Part shown: one piece after another, positions 1 to 13,236 of the stretch
Layout of the letters: each line of letters starts with the position of its first letter
How positions within the stretch are numbered: position 1 is the first letter of the stretch
Origin: Stomorhina lunata
Taxonomy: Eukaryota > Arthropoda > Insecta > Diptera > Rhiniidae
Reading direction: 5' to 3'
NCBI GenBank assembly: GCA_933228675.1
Contig: OW121742.1
Location: 128,255,983-128,319,982 of the forward strand
Length of the DNA stretch: 64,000 nucleotides
Program-made: the position numbers and the translations under genes
The notes under the pieces: model-generated
Seen by the model: the letters and a program-made list of their open reading frames with translations, nothing else
Database searches by the model: none
Told to the model about the DNA's origin: nothing

Positions 1-1110
1 ATGTGGACCGAATTCAAAAAACTATTGTAACGATAGTTGGTATTGTTGGTAAAATCTTTGGACTAAATAAGTTGTTAAATACTTTTCGTTGTGTTTAATA
101 GTTAGGCCAAACTTAATAGTTAGATATTTAAAAGGGGATGTTATATACATAAGAACTATAGTTAAATGATGACCGATTGTCACACAATTTTATACATTGA
201 CTGGTATTTACTTAAGGCTTATTTATGCTAAATTTAGTAGCCATATCTGTTATAGTTTACAATTTAATAGCTTTTACCTGGCGTTTGTGGCATTTAGTGG
301 TTTTCGGGAGTGGTTTGTTTATGAAAGCTATGGTCAAATATAGACCGATTCCTATAAAACTTGATTTACTGACTAATAGTTGCATAAAACTCCTCTGTTC
401 TAAATTAAGTTGTCATAACTATTACAATTGGATTGAATTTATCAGCATAAATGTGATTCCCAAGGCGGGGTTAAATGGGAGCTCTAACTAAATATGAACC
501 GATTTTGTCCATTTTTAATACAGATATATACTTTCAGAAGATATCAAAAATACTTTTGTAGAATTTTGTCCCTCTAGCTCTTTTTGTTAAGGCGCTATTG
601 CGCTTTTATCTGACGGACAGGCGGACATAAACTCCCTTTTCTTTATGTATTTCATTTTTGTGATACCGAAAGTTTTTTATATGGGAGCTATGGTCAAATG
701 GTGATCAATTGTAACAAAATTTGGCATACTGGCTGGTATTCACATAAGACTTTCTTGTGCCAAATATAGTGGTCATAGCTATTACAGTTTACCATTTATT
801 GACATTAAGGTGTATTTAAGTTGGAATTTAGGCTGTTTCCGTAAGTGTTTTATATGTTTTTGTTACAATTGATATGGAAGCTATAGTTAAATGTGAACTG
901 ATTTCGATGAAATTTCATATGCTGCCTAGTCCTTATGTAAAACTTATATATACCACATTTTGTCATTATAGCTGTTATAATTTGTAATTCATTTGAAAAT
1001 AAGCGATTAGCCTAGACGAGGTTATACGGGAGCTATGGTCAAATGCGAACCGATTTTGCCTAGTTTCAATACCAAAATGAAAAATATCTTTCCCAAGTTT
1101 CAGTGACCTA
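1..1110 (+). repeat. Degenerate dispersed repeat, family A
   Basis: This AT-rich stretch contains several reiterations of a phrase of the type GGGAGCTATGGTCAAATG followed by a motif like AACCGATTTTG (near 681, 868, 1031 and elsewhere). The same wording occurs in the better copies at 7098-7842 and, inverted, at 45397-46126. No intact gene is visible; the 88-codon frame at 225-491 is a chance opening. It is most likely a decayed, rearranged copy of a common fly interspersed repeat whose transposition mechanism I cannot identify. Confidence 0.6.
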
Positions 1111-2197
1111 GCTTCTTCTATTAAACGTTATTGTGCTTTCAAAATACAATTTCTATACATGTACCGACTACTTGAAGCATGGGTTTAAATCTGTGATAGT
1201 GTGTATATAAGTCGATAATTCAAGTAGGTATATAATTATAAGAACGTGTCGCCCAAACTGTCGTTTATATATCAAATTCTATGGAAAGTAAATCTGAGTA
1301 AAAAATACACAATTAATTATAATATTGCCTTTAATCAAATTACTTAAACCACAAAAGTATTTAAAAAGTGGAAACGAAACATATTCACTCACATTCGTAT
1401 TAAAATAATGAATTCCCTATTTAAAAAATTTTACACTTATTTAATTCTGGGAAATTTCTTAAATATAACAATATGTACATTCAATTATTTAAAGATTATA
1501 CATTGAATATACATTTTTTAGTTTGATACACAACAGTGGTCGTATTTAAAAATTATATGCCATAGATTTATAGTCTTTAATCAAATTACTTTTTTACCAC
1601 ACAAATTGGCTTTATTCAAATTTCCCCTACTGTCGTCTAAAACAATCATCAATTAACTAAAAATAAATTAGAGCGATATTTAAAAGTATTAAAGGTATTA
1701 TTATTATTATTCAAATTATCTAGAATTATTTGAGCTTTACAAAAGAAAAAACTTGTTGGATTTTGTCTACAGGTAAAAATAAAAAAAATCTCTTAATCCT
1801 CATGATTTTGATAAGTTTTCTTTTGCTTACAAAAGAAGAAAATATCTTAGACAAGCAATAAATAAAATCGAAAAATAGAATTTTATCACAAACTGAACTA
1901 ATCCATACATGATAGTGTTAAGGATTTTTAATCAAACTAAAAGTAAAGTGTCTAGGTTTGTACATATTTACCTTCCCTGTTTTTGTGATATATTGAAAAA
2001 TGTCTCCATCGAAGGTCATAGGTTTTTGTAATTCGAGAACATTTAGTATTTTATAAGAAGGTAAATTTTCAAAACGTCAACAAAAATGCAAAAGGGCGTA
2101 GATGACATAAAGAGGCCACATTGAGTTATTGTTTGATTAAAAATACCTAAAACAACTAATATTTTGTTAACCTGAACCAAAGACTCAATAATATAAA
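1111..2197. other. AT-rich sequence, no gene seen
   Basis: No coding region, RNA gene or clear repeat is visible here; homopolymer and A/T runs dominate. Confidence 0.6.
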
Positions 2198-2460
2198 GAT
2201 GTTGCATGTCCATACATTGATTTGCCTTATGGTCCATTTGAAAAATCCCATAAAAATGAGAGTATACCGCTTTTACTCTATTTCGTAAACAACTATAGAA
2301 ACGATTATCCAATGAGAGAAAGCTAAGGCATACACACCTGCTCATGAAATGTATGTTTGTTTGTGCGTTTATGACTTTTTTGATTGTTCTTTATCCACTT
2401 TAATTTCACTTTAAGCTGGAAAAATGCATGGAGTGCAATATCTTTATATTATAGACTCTT
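2198..2460 (+). repeat. Dispersed repeat family B, copy 1
   Basis: About 260 bp that recurs in the same orientation at 15189-15445, with roughly 85 percent identity by eye. Shared landmarks are CCATACATTGATTTGCC, AATGAGAGAAAGCTAAG, GCTCATGAAATGTATG and GGAGTGCAATATCTTTATAT. It has no coding capacity, and the ends were not resolved to a terminal repeat. It could be a MITE or an LTR/LINE fragment. Confidence 0.75.
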
Positions 2461-5400
2461 TGCCTGAATTCTTGTATTTATATTTTAGCTGACGATACGT
2501 ATGAATTATATGTAAGATTTGTAAATAATGACCTTTTGGCCTTTTACCCTAAGAAATTATCAGCTTGAATTTTAAAAGAAAATATGTGATTGAAAATAGT
2601 CTAGGTTTTAAATTTCTTACTTTGTAATAGTTATTTTTTACTTAATTTAGTTACTTTAAATAAATATTATTTTAATTTTTGAAACAAAAATATGTACCTA
2701 TATTTTTTTATATCTAAAATCTTTATCTCCTTCCATAAAATCCAGTTTTACAAAAAATAAAGAAAATAATCTTCCTATAAATATTATCTTTATTAACTGC
2801 AAAAAATATGGTAATATGACACTCATTAATTTTAATTATTTCTTAAGGAAATCTGACTTTTTTGTTGCTATGTAAAAAAAAATTAACATTTTAACTTTTC
2901 ATTTAACTGGAAAATAATTGAAAAGTTTTTTGAAAGCAAAATAAATATAAACTTTTCTTTTTAGAATTTCCCACAAACGCTAATTATATTTATAGGACTT
3001 TAAATAACGAATTTTATTATAAACACAAACAATTTCTAAGTAAATTTTAAAACCATTTGCTTTGGCAGATAATTCTAAAAATATTTTGTTGGTTTCTATA
3101 CAAAAAAAAATTACTAAGATTTTTTTTAAGTCTTCATGAAATTTAAAGGATGTTGATAATGTTCTTTAACTTAAGAAAGGAAATTGCACCATTTTTTTCC
3201 TTTTTGTTGGTTAACGGCTGGTTTTTAGGGTTTCCTTTTGCACCATCGATTTTAATGTATTTATTTGCTTCGATAAAGAGAAAAGAAAACTTTGCTAAAG
3301 TTTCATCAGGCAATATGTTACTTCAAAGTTTTTTTTTTTAATCTTAAATTTCACTAATATAAAAAAGTCTTCCAACTTTGAGAGAAAAAATTAATTGACC
3401 AAATAGAAAAAAAAATTTAAAACAGACCACAATCTAATTTATATTTAATGAAATGTTTGTTTGCCATTAATATAGACACTTGTTTATGAAGGCACAATGG
3501 GGAGAATTTAAAAAAAAGTCCAATGAAAAGTAGCAGCAAATCAGTAGACAAAACTTAACGTAACACATATACAATATTATTTTTTAAATAGTGCCTAAAC
3601 GTTTTTCCAGCTTAATCCTTTAATGCCATTTGTTGTTTATAAGCAACATTGTAAATTTTTGGTCATAGTACCTTTAGTTTTTGTTAACTGTTTTATCCCA
3701 ACTGAAATATTAATTTTAAAAACACATTGTTGCTTATAGGCAAATGTGTCCATTGTAACAATATTTTTAAACGTCTGTTTGCGAAACTGCTTTAAAAGAA
3801 GAAAAATTTGTCGAGAAGTCAAATTTCCAGTAAAAAAATACACCGAGTTCTTCGATGATGAAGTTACAATCTTCAAGTTCGACACAAGCGAAAGGCTTAG
3901 TGCTAAATTGTTTAGGGCACTCCTCTTTTATGCATGAACCTATGAAGATTCCAGAACTGACTATATAACATCATACATATGTGAATGGTCTCAGTAATAC
4001 CGCCTATAGAAAATTTGAAGATAATCTATCGAAATATTAAAGGAATCGAGGTGCTGGGTACCAGGATATTATAACGAAATTATGGACGAATTGGCCCATG
4101 TAGACATGTATAGAAGAAATTTTTTCTAAGGATGTATACTCGGACTTGATGTTATTTTCTACAATGCAAGACAAAAGCAAGACAGAAGCAGATACATTGT
4201 GGTATGGGACATAAGGCTATGATCAAACATAAACTTTGTGGGTTCCAAGTCATAGCAACCCAGAAAAACTAATAAAATTGTAGAAGTATTATCTTAGAAC
4301 ACTAGTAGGTATTGTTTCTGGTCATAGTAATCTAAAATATTTCGATTATGTAATAACGATATCAATGACAATTCTGTGGGATTTTCTCTTTAATCTAATC
4401 TAAGATCCGACTAAGTCTTGATAAAATCGGTCATTAGGTAGAATGGGGAGCAAAAGAAAATGCAAAAAAGTTCAAATTTAAGGTATACTTATGTTGTAAC
4501 CCACAAAAAAGTATTAAGTTTTGTTAAAATATTTCCAGCCGCGCTCACATAAATGATGACATGAAAGGGTAAATATGACCCAGGCTCATTGACCATACCT
4601 CAACAAAAGAACAATACAGAAGAAAATATATTGTTTAAGAAAAACAAGTTCGCACAAATAAGAATCTTATGCAGCGTTGGTGATAAACCGAGCAAGTCGT
4701 TGTCGAAGTGCAAGTTATTATAAAAATGTAAATCATTGCAAAAGTACAATACCTTGTCAAATGCATGGTAAAATTACAGTTATTATCAACGTTCAAGTCA
4801 ACAACAACTATTATATTAGCGTTTGAAGAAGAAATAAATTTTTTATCAACAAAATAAACTGCGTCCAAAATGATATGGGTTGATTCCAACAAAGTTTAAT
4901 ATACTGACTTCGGCTTCCACAAGTTATATTTATAATGAATATTATTTTAATTTGTAGCTATAAAGAGCCAGAAACTCTATATCAGGAAGACATCCCTATG
5001 ATTAAAAATATCTGTGCCAAATTTCAATAAATTTGGCAAACATTCTACTCAGAGAATGAATCTGAGTCGATTGGTATACTAAAAGGTGGGTCTGAGACCA
5101 CCTCTGATACTTAGGGTATAATTAAGAAAATATCCTTCGTAAATACGAAAAATGTTCTACATTCAATCTAAATATTTAAGTCCTTATAAAAAAGGATTTT
5201 TTGGATTTTGTGAGGTTTCTGGTAAGTAACGGCGCCAAATTTGTGAAACAAGCTATGAAATAAGATAAGATTTCAGACATAAAAAGTTTGGTTAATAAAA
5301 TTTTGTTGTTAACAAAAATACAATTATACCCCACTGTGCGCCTCGAGCCTATGTATGGGTATATTTTTATGTGTGTGTATATTTAAAATAGATTTAATAA

Positions 5401-7097
5401 CACTTGAATTAACATTATCATCAATTTGGTGTTTTTTTTTTTTTTATATAAACAAAATATTATTTATATAAAATTTTAATTTCTACTCTAAGGCCGTTTT
5501 TGTTATTCTTATTTTGATTTTATTTAAAAAGAAATTTCCGCAGAAATTTACAAAAAAAAAATTCAGCTTTTGGCAAAATCGAGCAATTTTATAAAATACC
5601 AAGAGAAAAGAAATTAAAACGTAAAGAAGGCATATTTTTAGCAATTTTATAAGAAACAAACAAAATTTTTGTATAAACGAATGTTTAATAAAATGAACAA
5701 AAATATTTATAAATTAATGATGGCAACGTGAAAATAAATATAATCAAACATACATACATTCATTTCATTATAAATATTTGTCAGTTTGTGTGTTCAAGTA
5801 TAATTTTATATATTGAGGAAAGCTTCTCTGTACGATACGGATGATGTTTATTCTATTTATTTATAAGGTTTTGTATGCAAATTTATTTTCTTTCTTTTTT
5901 TTAATTTATAATTGACGAATATTTAAAAATACCAAACACTAACAAGAATAAACAATCGAGTACTTACTGTAAGTGACAAAATATTTTCGGGGAACATTTC
6001 AGTAAAAGATTGTTGTATGCAACTTAAGGTCATAATAGACAAAAATGTGACCATAAAAAATATATATTTCATTTTGCTTTTGGTTTTAGACGAAATAAAT
6101 GAAAATGAAATATTAAAGTGCCCATTCATAGTAATACAAATACATATAATAAATAGACTTATCTAATTCTGTAAACTCTGTATAAAGAAAAAAAAACTAT
6201 AAATATTCACTTGTTTCATAAATCCATCCTATATCTCACAAATTTTCTCACCCACTGTACCATTTTTCAAACAAATTCAACCATTTATTTTGCATCTTTT
6301 CATTAGAGACATTTTCATTTCAATACATATTATTAATTTAGTAAACATTTTTAAATGGTCTATTTAAAACAAGATTAATAGGATATAATTTAAATGACAC
6401 AATAAAAACTAAATGAAATGGGAGCCAATAAAATAAACAACAAAAAAATAAATAAAATTCAATAAAACCGAAAACTACTTGTTATTATATTTAAAATGAC
6501 ATAAACAAAAAAGACCTAATTTCTCTGAGGAGGTCCATTTTTTAACTGAACAAAAAGTTTCTGATGCATTCGATATAAATTCGAAATAAATTGTATATTT
6601 ATATTATTTTTTTGTTGTGTTATTAAAAATTTACATATTAACAGAAAACCACATGCATAAATTATTTGTTTTTTTATGAATCATTTAAATCATTTAATCA
6701 TTTTAATGGATTTATAGAATTATTAAGTTTCTAATTGGTTTAAAACTTTGGTTGTACATAATTAAAATTTATTAAATTTAAACATTCCAGGTGTCAGAAA
6801 TAAATTCCATAACTTTGTTTAAAAGTTATGGTTCTATCAAAGCGTTACGAAATGTTTTTTTGGAAATTAACGCCGCCGGTAAAATGATAATTTCACAAAG
6901 TCCCTTTTTATTATTAGAAAGATATTATTGGATATTATTATATTTCTAACTCCAACTCTCTAGCATATGCCCATGTGTTGTTCGAAGTCAACTTCACACT
7001 TGAGCCGCATAACCAATACTCATTTTGTGAGCTGATAAAGCTAGGCTTGAGTCTGAAAACGTTCAATTAATTTTACGCAGCAGATTTTGGTTGGTGT
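2461..7097. other. AT-rich intergenic sequence with a repeat-A scrap
   Basis: No supportable gene. A short piece of repeat family A lies near 5040-5115, recognisable by GATTGGTATACTAAAAGGTG and the adjoining GGGTCTGAGAC. Open frames of 60-100 codons here have fly-noncoding composition and no recognisable domain. Confidence 0.6.
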
Positions 7098-7842
7098 TCT
7101 TTTGAATAGCAAAACAAGTAAGAAAATGCTATAGTCGATCAAGCCCGACCATACGACACTTTTCACCACTAAGGTCAAAGGTGTTCTTTTTAGTGTATAA
7201 AGACAAATATTTGCTAAATTTTGTCATCATACAAACATTTTCTTAAGACTTATATATTTAAGGTGTTTCCGTCATTTGGACTTATATGAGAGCTAGGGTC
7301 AAATATGGATTGATTATCTCGAAATTTCTCAAATTGATTATAGTTTCTACAAAAATTATGTATGAATAAAATAAACTGAAAATTGGCATTATTTTCAGAT
7401 TTACGAGCGTTATAGTGATTTTTAGTGCATTTTGACAGAAGAGTTTGTATGGGAGCTATGGTCAAATGTGGACCTAAATCAACGAAATTTGGTACAGTGA
7501 TTTAAGTTTACATAAGCAGTATTTGTTTTAAATTTCTTGAAAAAATATTGATATTTGTATCCAAAATATTAATTCCGGGAAGTGAGACCCATGGGAGGTA
7601 CCATAAATGAATTTCAAAAAAACTATCTGTGCCAAATTTTATCAAATTATCCTTATTGCCACCTGTAGTTTACATTGGAGTCCAGTCAGACGGACGGACG
7701 GACTGACATCGTTAAATCGACTCAGAAAGTCCATTGGTATACTTAAAGGTGGGTCTAAGACAAATATTTCTATGCGTTACATAAATCAGCACAAACTTAT
7801 AATACCCTTTCCATCTATTGTGGTGAAGGGTATTCAGATTGC
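7098..7842 (+). repeat. Dispersed repeat family A, near full-length copy
   Basis: About 745 bp beginning AAACAAGTAAGAAAATGCTA and ending around the phrase TGGTGAAGGGTATT. The inverted counterpart is at 45397-46126, starting with CACTAGGTGAAAAGGGTATT and ending ACTATAGCACTTTC. It contains repeated phrases about tgtggaccg and gctatggtcaaat. There is no open reading frame that looks conserved. It is likely a non-autonomous mobile element that is common in this genome (six pieces in this window alone). Confidence 0.7.
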
Positions 7843-8655
7843 CGAGGTACAGAAAAACAAACAAACGCTTAATACTAAAAAGGCCTATCTCGATTTTTGG
7901 TTATTTCACCGGAATAGAAAAAAGCTAATAAAATTCGTATAATTTTGGATATAATAAAAATTTCAATACAATTTTTAATACAAAAAAGCAACTCTTTTTA
8001 TTTGAAATTTAATTTTTTTGTTGTAACTAAAATTTTACGGTTTTCATTAAGTTTTTTCTTTCTGCTGTAAATCGAGTAAGGCCTATTTTATAATAAGCCA
8101 TTGATATACATATGTATATCCTGAATTGTTATGAAATTCTAAGATGATTGTGCGATGACCATATGTCTGCCCGTCCGCCTATTGAAATAGCCTGAGCGAA
8201 AGAAAATTTGGCAAAAATATTCCTTACAAAACCACTTAGGGAAACAGCTAAAATACCACAAAGAATAGGTGATTTCAGTCTATTTGTCCATTGAAACAAC
8301 GATAACGCCTAAACGAAAAAATTTGACAAAATTTGACAAAATTACTTTTAGTGACAAAATTTGACAAAATTACTTTTAATTTCTTGTGGAAGAATTTGGT
8401 ATTGAAATTAGACAAAATCCGTAATCGGTCTATATCTTTTTGAGTTATTTTTATTAAATATTTACATGCACTTTTTACTTCAATAGAATAAAATGACGGT
8501 TACAATATGGCGTTGCTAGCCCAAAAACATAGTTACCATTCTTTTATGTTTTAGAAAATTGCCATGCTCTTTTTAAATATATGCGACATCATTAAAATTA
8601 TAAGGGTAATAACGGTAATAAGGTTTAAAAGGGTAAAAAAATAATATTAAAGTCT
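7843..8655. other. Intergenic sequence, no gene seen
   Basis: AT-rich sequence with no recognised gene. There is a small tandem duplication of an ACAAAATTTGACAAAATTAC phrase near 8318-8380. Confidence 0.5.
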
Positions 8656-8722
8656 TTAAAATGGCTCTCCTGAACAAAGCCGTTTTTTACCCTTAGGCCC
8701 CTTTCTATTTTGCACGTCACAT
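8656..8722 (+). repeat. Terminal fragment of MITE family C
   Basis: The phrase AAAATGGCTCTCCTGAAC, then CCTTTCTATTTTGC and CGTCAC, repeats the right end of the 238-bp element found inside the minisatellite at 49863-50098. No matching left terminus is visible upstream, so this is a truncated copy. Confidence 0.65.
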
Positions 8723-8776
8723 ATGTACGTATTTCGAGTGATAAAAATAAAAAAAAATATTTTCAAATAAAAATAA

Positions 8777-8985
8777 TCCGGTATGTGATGGAAATCGATC
8801 GTTTTCAAATCGATCGATTTCAGATATATTTCTGAGATAATTTTCAGTAATTTTTCCAAAAAAAAAAAAAAAATCATGTTAAATAATATCTTATTTTTCA
8901 TTTGGCTTAACTTTTTTTTGGAAATGGGGAAAACTATCTCAAAAATATATCTAAAATCGATCGATTTCCATCACATACTGGAATA
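8777..8985. mobile_element. MITE family D with long terminal inverted repeats
   Basis: About 210 bp bounded by inverted arms of roughly 50-60 bp. The left arm begins near CCGGTATGTGATGGAAATCG and the right arm is its reverse complement, ending CATCACATACTGGAATAATG. The left arm contains a small internal duplication of the CGATCGATTT phrase. There is no coding capacity, so it is a typical non-autonomous DNA transposon. The superfamily is not determined because target duplications are not clear. Confidence 0.7.
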
Positions 8986-10910
8986 ATGAAAAAAAAAAAA
9001 CAATAATAATTTAAATTACTTTTCATCGGCTTACATTTTTGAGCCGATTCGAGCCACGTAACTCGTTGGCGGCTTTATGGCACCAAAGATGTTCGCCGGC
9101 GGCTCTTAGCCGACTTTGAGCCGGTCGACTTGGATCTCTGTTTGTGAGATATGTATGTTTTTTAATTTAAAAGAATGTGATGGTGAGTATATAAGAATCG
9201 ACATAGCCGAACATAATACTCTTACTTGTTTACTATATAGGGATATTCGATCAGGCAATGTTAAAACTGATTAAGGCCAGTTAAAACTGATAAAGATACG
9301 ATACATTTATTGGTAGATGCTAATCGGCGAATAACAACACTTAAGACAGGTTAAAAGTTAAATTTATTTAATTGAACAGATTATGATAACTTAAAAGAAG
9401 CCAAACGCAAGCGTTGATGAAACAAAGCAGATGAACCGGCTGAAAGCATTTCAAAAGCCAATATACACCCGGATATTGGCTTCTTTAGCTTTTACAATTA
9501 ATTCGGAAGTCTGCTTTCATTAGCTGAACAAACTAAATTATGCACTTCAAACAGAAGAAGCCAAAATTAATCAATTAAAATTTGTTATCCCACTGTGCAT
9601 AATGCGAAAAATTAAGCAAAAATGCAATCCAGTTTGAATATACAATATAATAAAAAATGTAAATCCTTTTTAAAATATAATCCTAATTTAAAGGGGAAAC
9701 TTTCATTAAGTAAATATTCTATTTGACCAACTAAATTTTAATTAGAACACAGCTAAACAAGGATATTAAACTAAACTAAAGCAGATTAAAAATAATGAAA
9801 AAAATTAAACTTTTAGATATTTAATATATTAAAAAATTTTTTTTCTTAATACTCACATTAAACCAAAAATTATTTTATTTAGAAATTTTCTCTTTAAAAT
9901 TTTTTAATGAAGCAAGAATTTAATATTTTTTGTTTTAATTTTATTAGATTAAATTTCAATTTATTAATTTAAGAAGTTTTAAGCAAAAATATGTTGTTAC
10001 TTGCTTGGATTATGCGATTGATGATTTTTTTCTTAAATTACTTTTCCGTTTCGAATAATAAATAAAATTGTAAGATGAAACTTAAGTTTTCACGTTGCTC
10101 GTAATTCAAGGATTCATTCAAGACATTTATTACTTATACGTAGATATTTGAAATAGAGAACCAAGATACAAAGATACGATACGATTTCATTTAGATGTCA
10201 TTTAATCATTTATTTATATGTATTTATTATATAATTTAATTAAAGCAGAAGCTTTGTCTGGTGCAAATGATTTGTAAATGTTTGAAATTGTTGACGAATC
10301 TTGAAGTAATAAAATGTTTAAATTATTCAAAAAAAAAAAAAATTATATATAAAAATTTTTAAATTAAATCTATTTTTAAATTCACATTATCTTTTTTATT
10401 TGTTTGTAGAAATTTTTGATTTCTTTTTCTTTATTTGTTTGCTTTTTACAATCTTGTTTAAAATTCAAAAATCACTTTTTTCAATGGAAAAATAATAAAT
10501 TTTTATATAAACCGACAATAAAAACGAAAACAAAAACAAAATATTTTTTTTTTTTTTATAAACTAAAAGAAAACCTTATAGATTTCAATTCACACTTGAA
10601 CAGCAATCGCAAAAAAGAATCGAGCGTTCAGAAAAATTCGTTGAAAAAAACATCAAAAAGAAATTGCAAATGCAACAATTTATTATAAATAAAAACAAAA
10701 TATTTTTATACATATTTTAATTTAGTAAATAAATAAATACTAAAAACAAACATATGTACACACATACATATGTATACACAATTTGCATAATAATATATGT
10801 ATTATTTTTTTTAATATTTAATTTATTATATTTTTTACATTTTCTGTTTCTTATTTTTAATATTTTCTTTTTTTTTATTTAAATGTTATTATTTTGTTTA
10901 ACTACTCAAT
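8986..10910. other. AT-rich intergenic sequence
   Basis: No gene or defined repeat was recognised. The 90-codon frame at 10416 is Lys/Phe/Asn-rich translation of A/T runs. Confidence 0.6.
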
Positions 10911-11215
10911 TACAGCACGCGACGACAACGACGACGTTATGTCTTTAGTAGAAGAAAATAAAGACGACTATTATCGCAGACATGTAGAATAATACTAAAA
11001 TTTGCTCGCAAAGCACAAGTGCGGCGCTCTACTTTACTGCCACAACAACAGTAACGACAGACAGACAGACAACTACAGCCAACATTTAGCACCCGAAACA
11101 GCAAAAGCCAAGAGCAAAGGCAAGAAAACTGAAAGCTAAAAAAATAAAATCACACCGAGTTGGTTGGTTGGTTGTATTTATTGAGAGTGCGTCGTGGTAT
11201 CTGCCTTAAGAAGAG
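10911..11215. other. Higher-GC block, possible 5' UTR or promoter exon
   Basis: Within very AT-rich surroundings this block is clearly richer in C and G (ACGACAACGACGACG, GACAGACAGACAGACAAC, CGAAACAGCAAAAGCCAAG). Such CA/GA-rich, stop-containing sequence is typical of long fly 5' leader exons. A pyrimidine-rich AG acceptor-like site (CAATTACAG) lies at its left border. No long coding frame is present, so the strand and the gene it would serve remain unknown. Confidence 0.25.
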
Positions 11216-11472
11216 ATGGGCATTTTTGTTTAATGGCATGAAAAATATTCCAATCAAATACTTTTTTTTCTATGGACGAGTTGTACTTAGCTCTGAGAAG
11301 AAATTTCATAGACATCGCAAAAAAAACTATTAATTTGCAAAATACACGACAAATATTTATTATGCACAAGATATGGATAAAAAATATGTATTAACAATTT
11401 TATTGTTAATACCTAACCGTTGATAACAGCGATCAAAACTTTTAGGCTAGTCAAAACAATTGATAACATTTT

Positions 11473-11593
11473 CCCCCTTAATTCATAAACGAGTTATAAA
11501 ATTATCAAAGTCTTATAATATGAATTTTGCATGGAAAATTTCAATTATAAGCTTATAAGCATAGCTATATTTTTTGTTTATGAATTTAGGGGG
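11473..11593. mobile_element. MITE family E, copy 1
   Basis: A 121-bp palindromic element. The left end is CCCCCTTAATTCATAAACGA and the right end is the near reverse complement, TTTATGAATTTAGGGGG. A second copy with the same ends lies at 46241-46355. It is non-coding. Confidence 0.75.
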
Positions 11594-12144
11594 TTGAATT
11601 TTAAATTTGGATTTAGTTTTTCGTCCTCAAAAAGCTTGTTTGAAATAAAAGCGTATAATCTTTATCTATGAAAAATGCTTTTTTAATTAACAAAACTTTT
11701 CACCAACAGCTATTTTAGATTTTTGTGAAAGTCTTTTCCGCTATTCTGCAAAAATAATTGTTTCAATATGTAAAAAAGCTTTTTTATTAAGCTTTTGTTT
11801 TTACCAAAGGTTTCGCTTATAATTTTTGTTTGGCCCTAATAAATTTTGTGTGAAGTAAATACAGAAAAGTTTTTCTACAAAAACTTTTTAAAATATTTTC
11901 TATTATTCTGCTAAAAAAAAACTGTTATTTTTTATAAAAAAAAGCTTTAGTAAAAATCCTTCTTAAATCCATAAAGTCTCTTTTGAAAGCTTAGCTTAAA
12001 AATCTGTGGCTTGGTGCTAAAAGGGCTAATGTCAATTTTTGAGTAAACCATTGCATTATATTAACTTTTGTTTTGGGATTTATAATGATTTTTCTGACAA
12101 TGTTACTATGAATTTATATGGAAGAAATAAAGCCCTATCTGTAC

Positions 12145-12640
12145 TAATACAGGGTGGGACAAAAGTCGTCATGGGATTTGAGAAATTAATAACTTTTCTA
12201 ATTAATTTTTTTTTATTTTTCTTTTTAGGACTTGTAAAATAAATCTGGGAGATTAATTATGGAACGTTATCCAAAATCATTGAACTTTATTTTGAACATC
12301 ATCGATCAATAATTCGAACTCAACGAGCCTATCGTCGTCATTTTAATATGCGGAATTCACCATCCAAATCAATGATTCGACAATTAGTAACAAGTTTTCA
12401 GAAACAAGGCTCAGTAAGGGATCTTCCACGAAGCGGAAGAAGCAAATACGCGTTCTGGAGAGTGTTGCGGTGAATCCTAAAACATCAACTCGAAGGCGCT
12501 CTGCTAAGCTGCAAATGTCTCGGCGGTTTTTATGCAGAATATTAAATGGAAATTTAGATCTTTTCCCATACAAGGTGCCGTTAGTGCAAGAACGATTAAT
12601 TTATGCAGTTCGCTTCCAAGAATTGGCAACCCCTTCGTGA
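12145..12640 (+). pseudogene. Tc1/mariner-related transposase remnant (DUF4817-type N-terminus)
   Basis: Starting near CAGGGTGGGACAAAAGTC, a possible terminal repeat, three-frame reading of the plus strand gives an N-terminal helix-turn-helix segment of the form RAYRRHFNMRNSPS, then SMIRQLVTSFQKQGSV, then DLPRSGR. It continues with NPKTSTRRRSAKLQMSRR and ILNGNLDLFPYKV after frame shifts. This is the arrangement seen in transposase-like DUF4817 proteins of insects. The frame is broken by at least one shift and stops, and the DDE catalytic part is missing, so the element is dead. Product assignment rests on motif reading only. Confidence 0.65.
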
Positions 12641-12790
12641 CTTTTGCCCACACTGTACTACCCGTCTTATTTTATGGTGACGAATCATGGGTACTTAGAC
12701 AAGCAGATAAAGCTATTTTGGAGTTTTTGAGAGGAATATCCTACGAAGAATTGAAGGGCCATTTGAACAATGAGCTCAGATGGCGCTTAA
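12641..12790 (+). pseudogene. LINE C-terminal fragment
   Basis: The frame around 12660-12780 reads LPVLFYGDESWVLRQADKAI, resembling the LLYGxESWVLxKAD segment downstream of the reverse transcriptase in RTE/R2-like fly LINEs. It directly abuts the DUF4817-type transposase remnant, which suggests nested decay. No start, catalytic motif or 3' tail is present. Confidence 0.55.
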
Positions 12791-12876
12791 ATTAAACACA
12801 TTAATCTGGATCCCAATGAAAATCAAATTTAAATTAATTTCATCTAATTTTATTTCTCGCCAAGTAAAGCCTACTT

Positions 12877-13215
12877 CTAGTATTTCAGTGCCTTTAATTG
12901 TTTGCCGGTCTTTCTCTTCTGCGAATACCCTTGCGGGTTCCAATAAAGAGCTAAGCGTGCGATGTCATCTTGGGACTTTCTTAGCGTGTGTCCTATACAC
13001 ATCCACTTGCGTAGTGTAATCTCTAAGGCTATTGGTTCCTGGAGCGTCGATTCAAATAAGGCAATATTGGTGATGGTGTTTGGCCAGAAGATACGCATTA
13101 TTTTTCGTAGGTAGCGATTAATAAAGGCTTGCAATGCTTACAATTCTTTGTTGAATTCGTTCCATATCTCGCAGCCGCAAAAAAGCACAGATTTTATACT
13201 GGCGTTATATATTTT
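12877..13215 (-). pseudogene. RTE-like LINE C-terminal fragment
   Basis: The minus-strand frame of 12877-13134 contains FINRYLRKIMRIFWPNTITN, then LRKWMCIGHTLRKSQDDIAR and LALYWNPQGYSQKRKTGK. This is the conserved region after the thumb of RTE-type reverse transcriptases (RKWxWIGHTLRK, ALxWNPQG). The upstream catalytic domain is absent, so it is a 5'-truncated and decayed copy. A related reverse transcriptase piece lies at 17900-18730 on the same strand. Confidence 0.7.
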
Positions 13216-13236
13216 GATTTTGGTGTTACTAGACAT

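Noticed and set aside
2043..2345. 100-codon minus frame as a gene
   Set aside because: It lies over repeat family B, whose second copy at 15189 lacks the frame.
3637..3937. Overlapping frames at 3637-3885 (minus) and 3746-3937 (plus) as small genes
   Set aside because: Mutually antisense, no motif, no plausible splice partners, Phe/Lys/Asn-rich translation.
12532..12795. 87-codon plus frame as one gene
   Set aside because: It runs out of frame through the DUF4817-type remnant and then into a LINE piece; it is a chance opening over two decayed elements.
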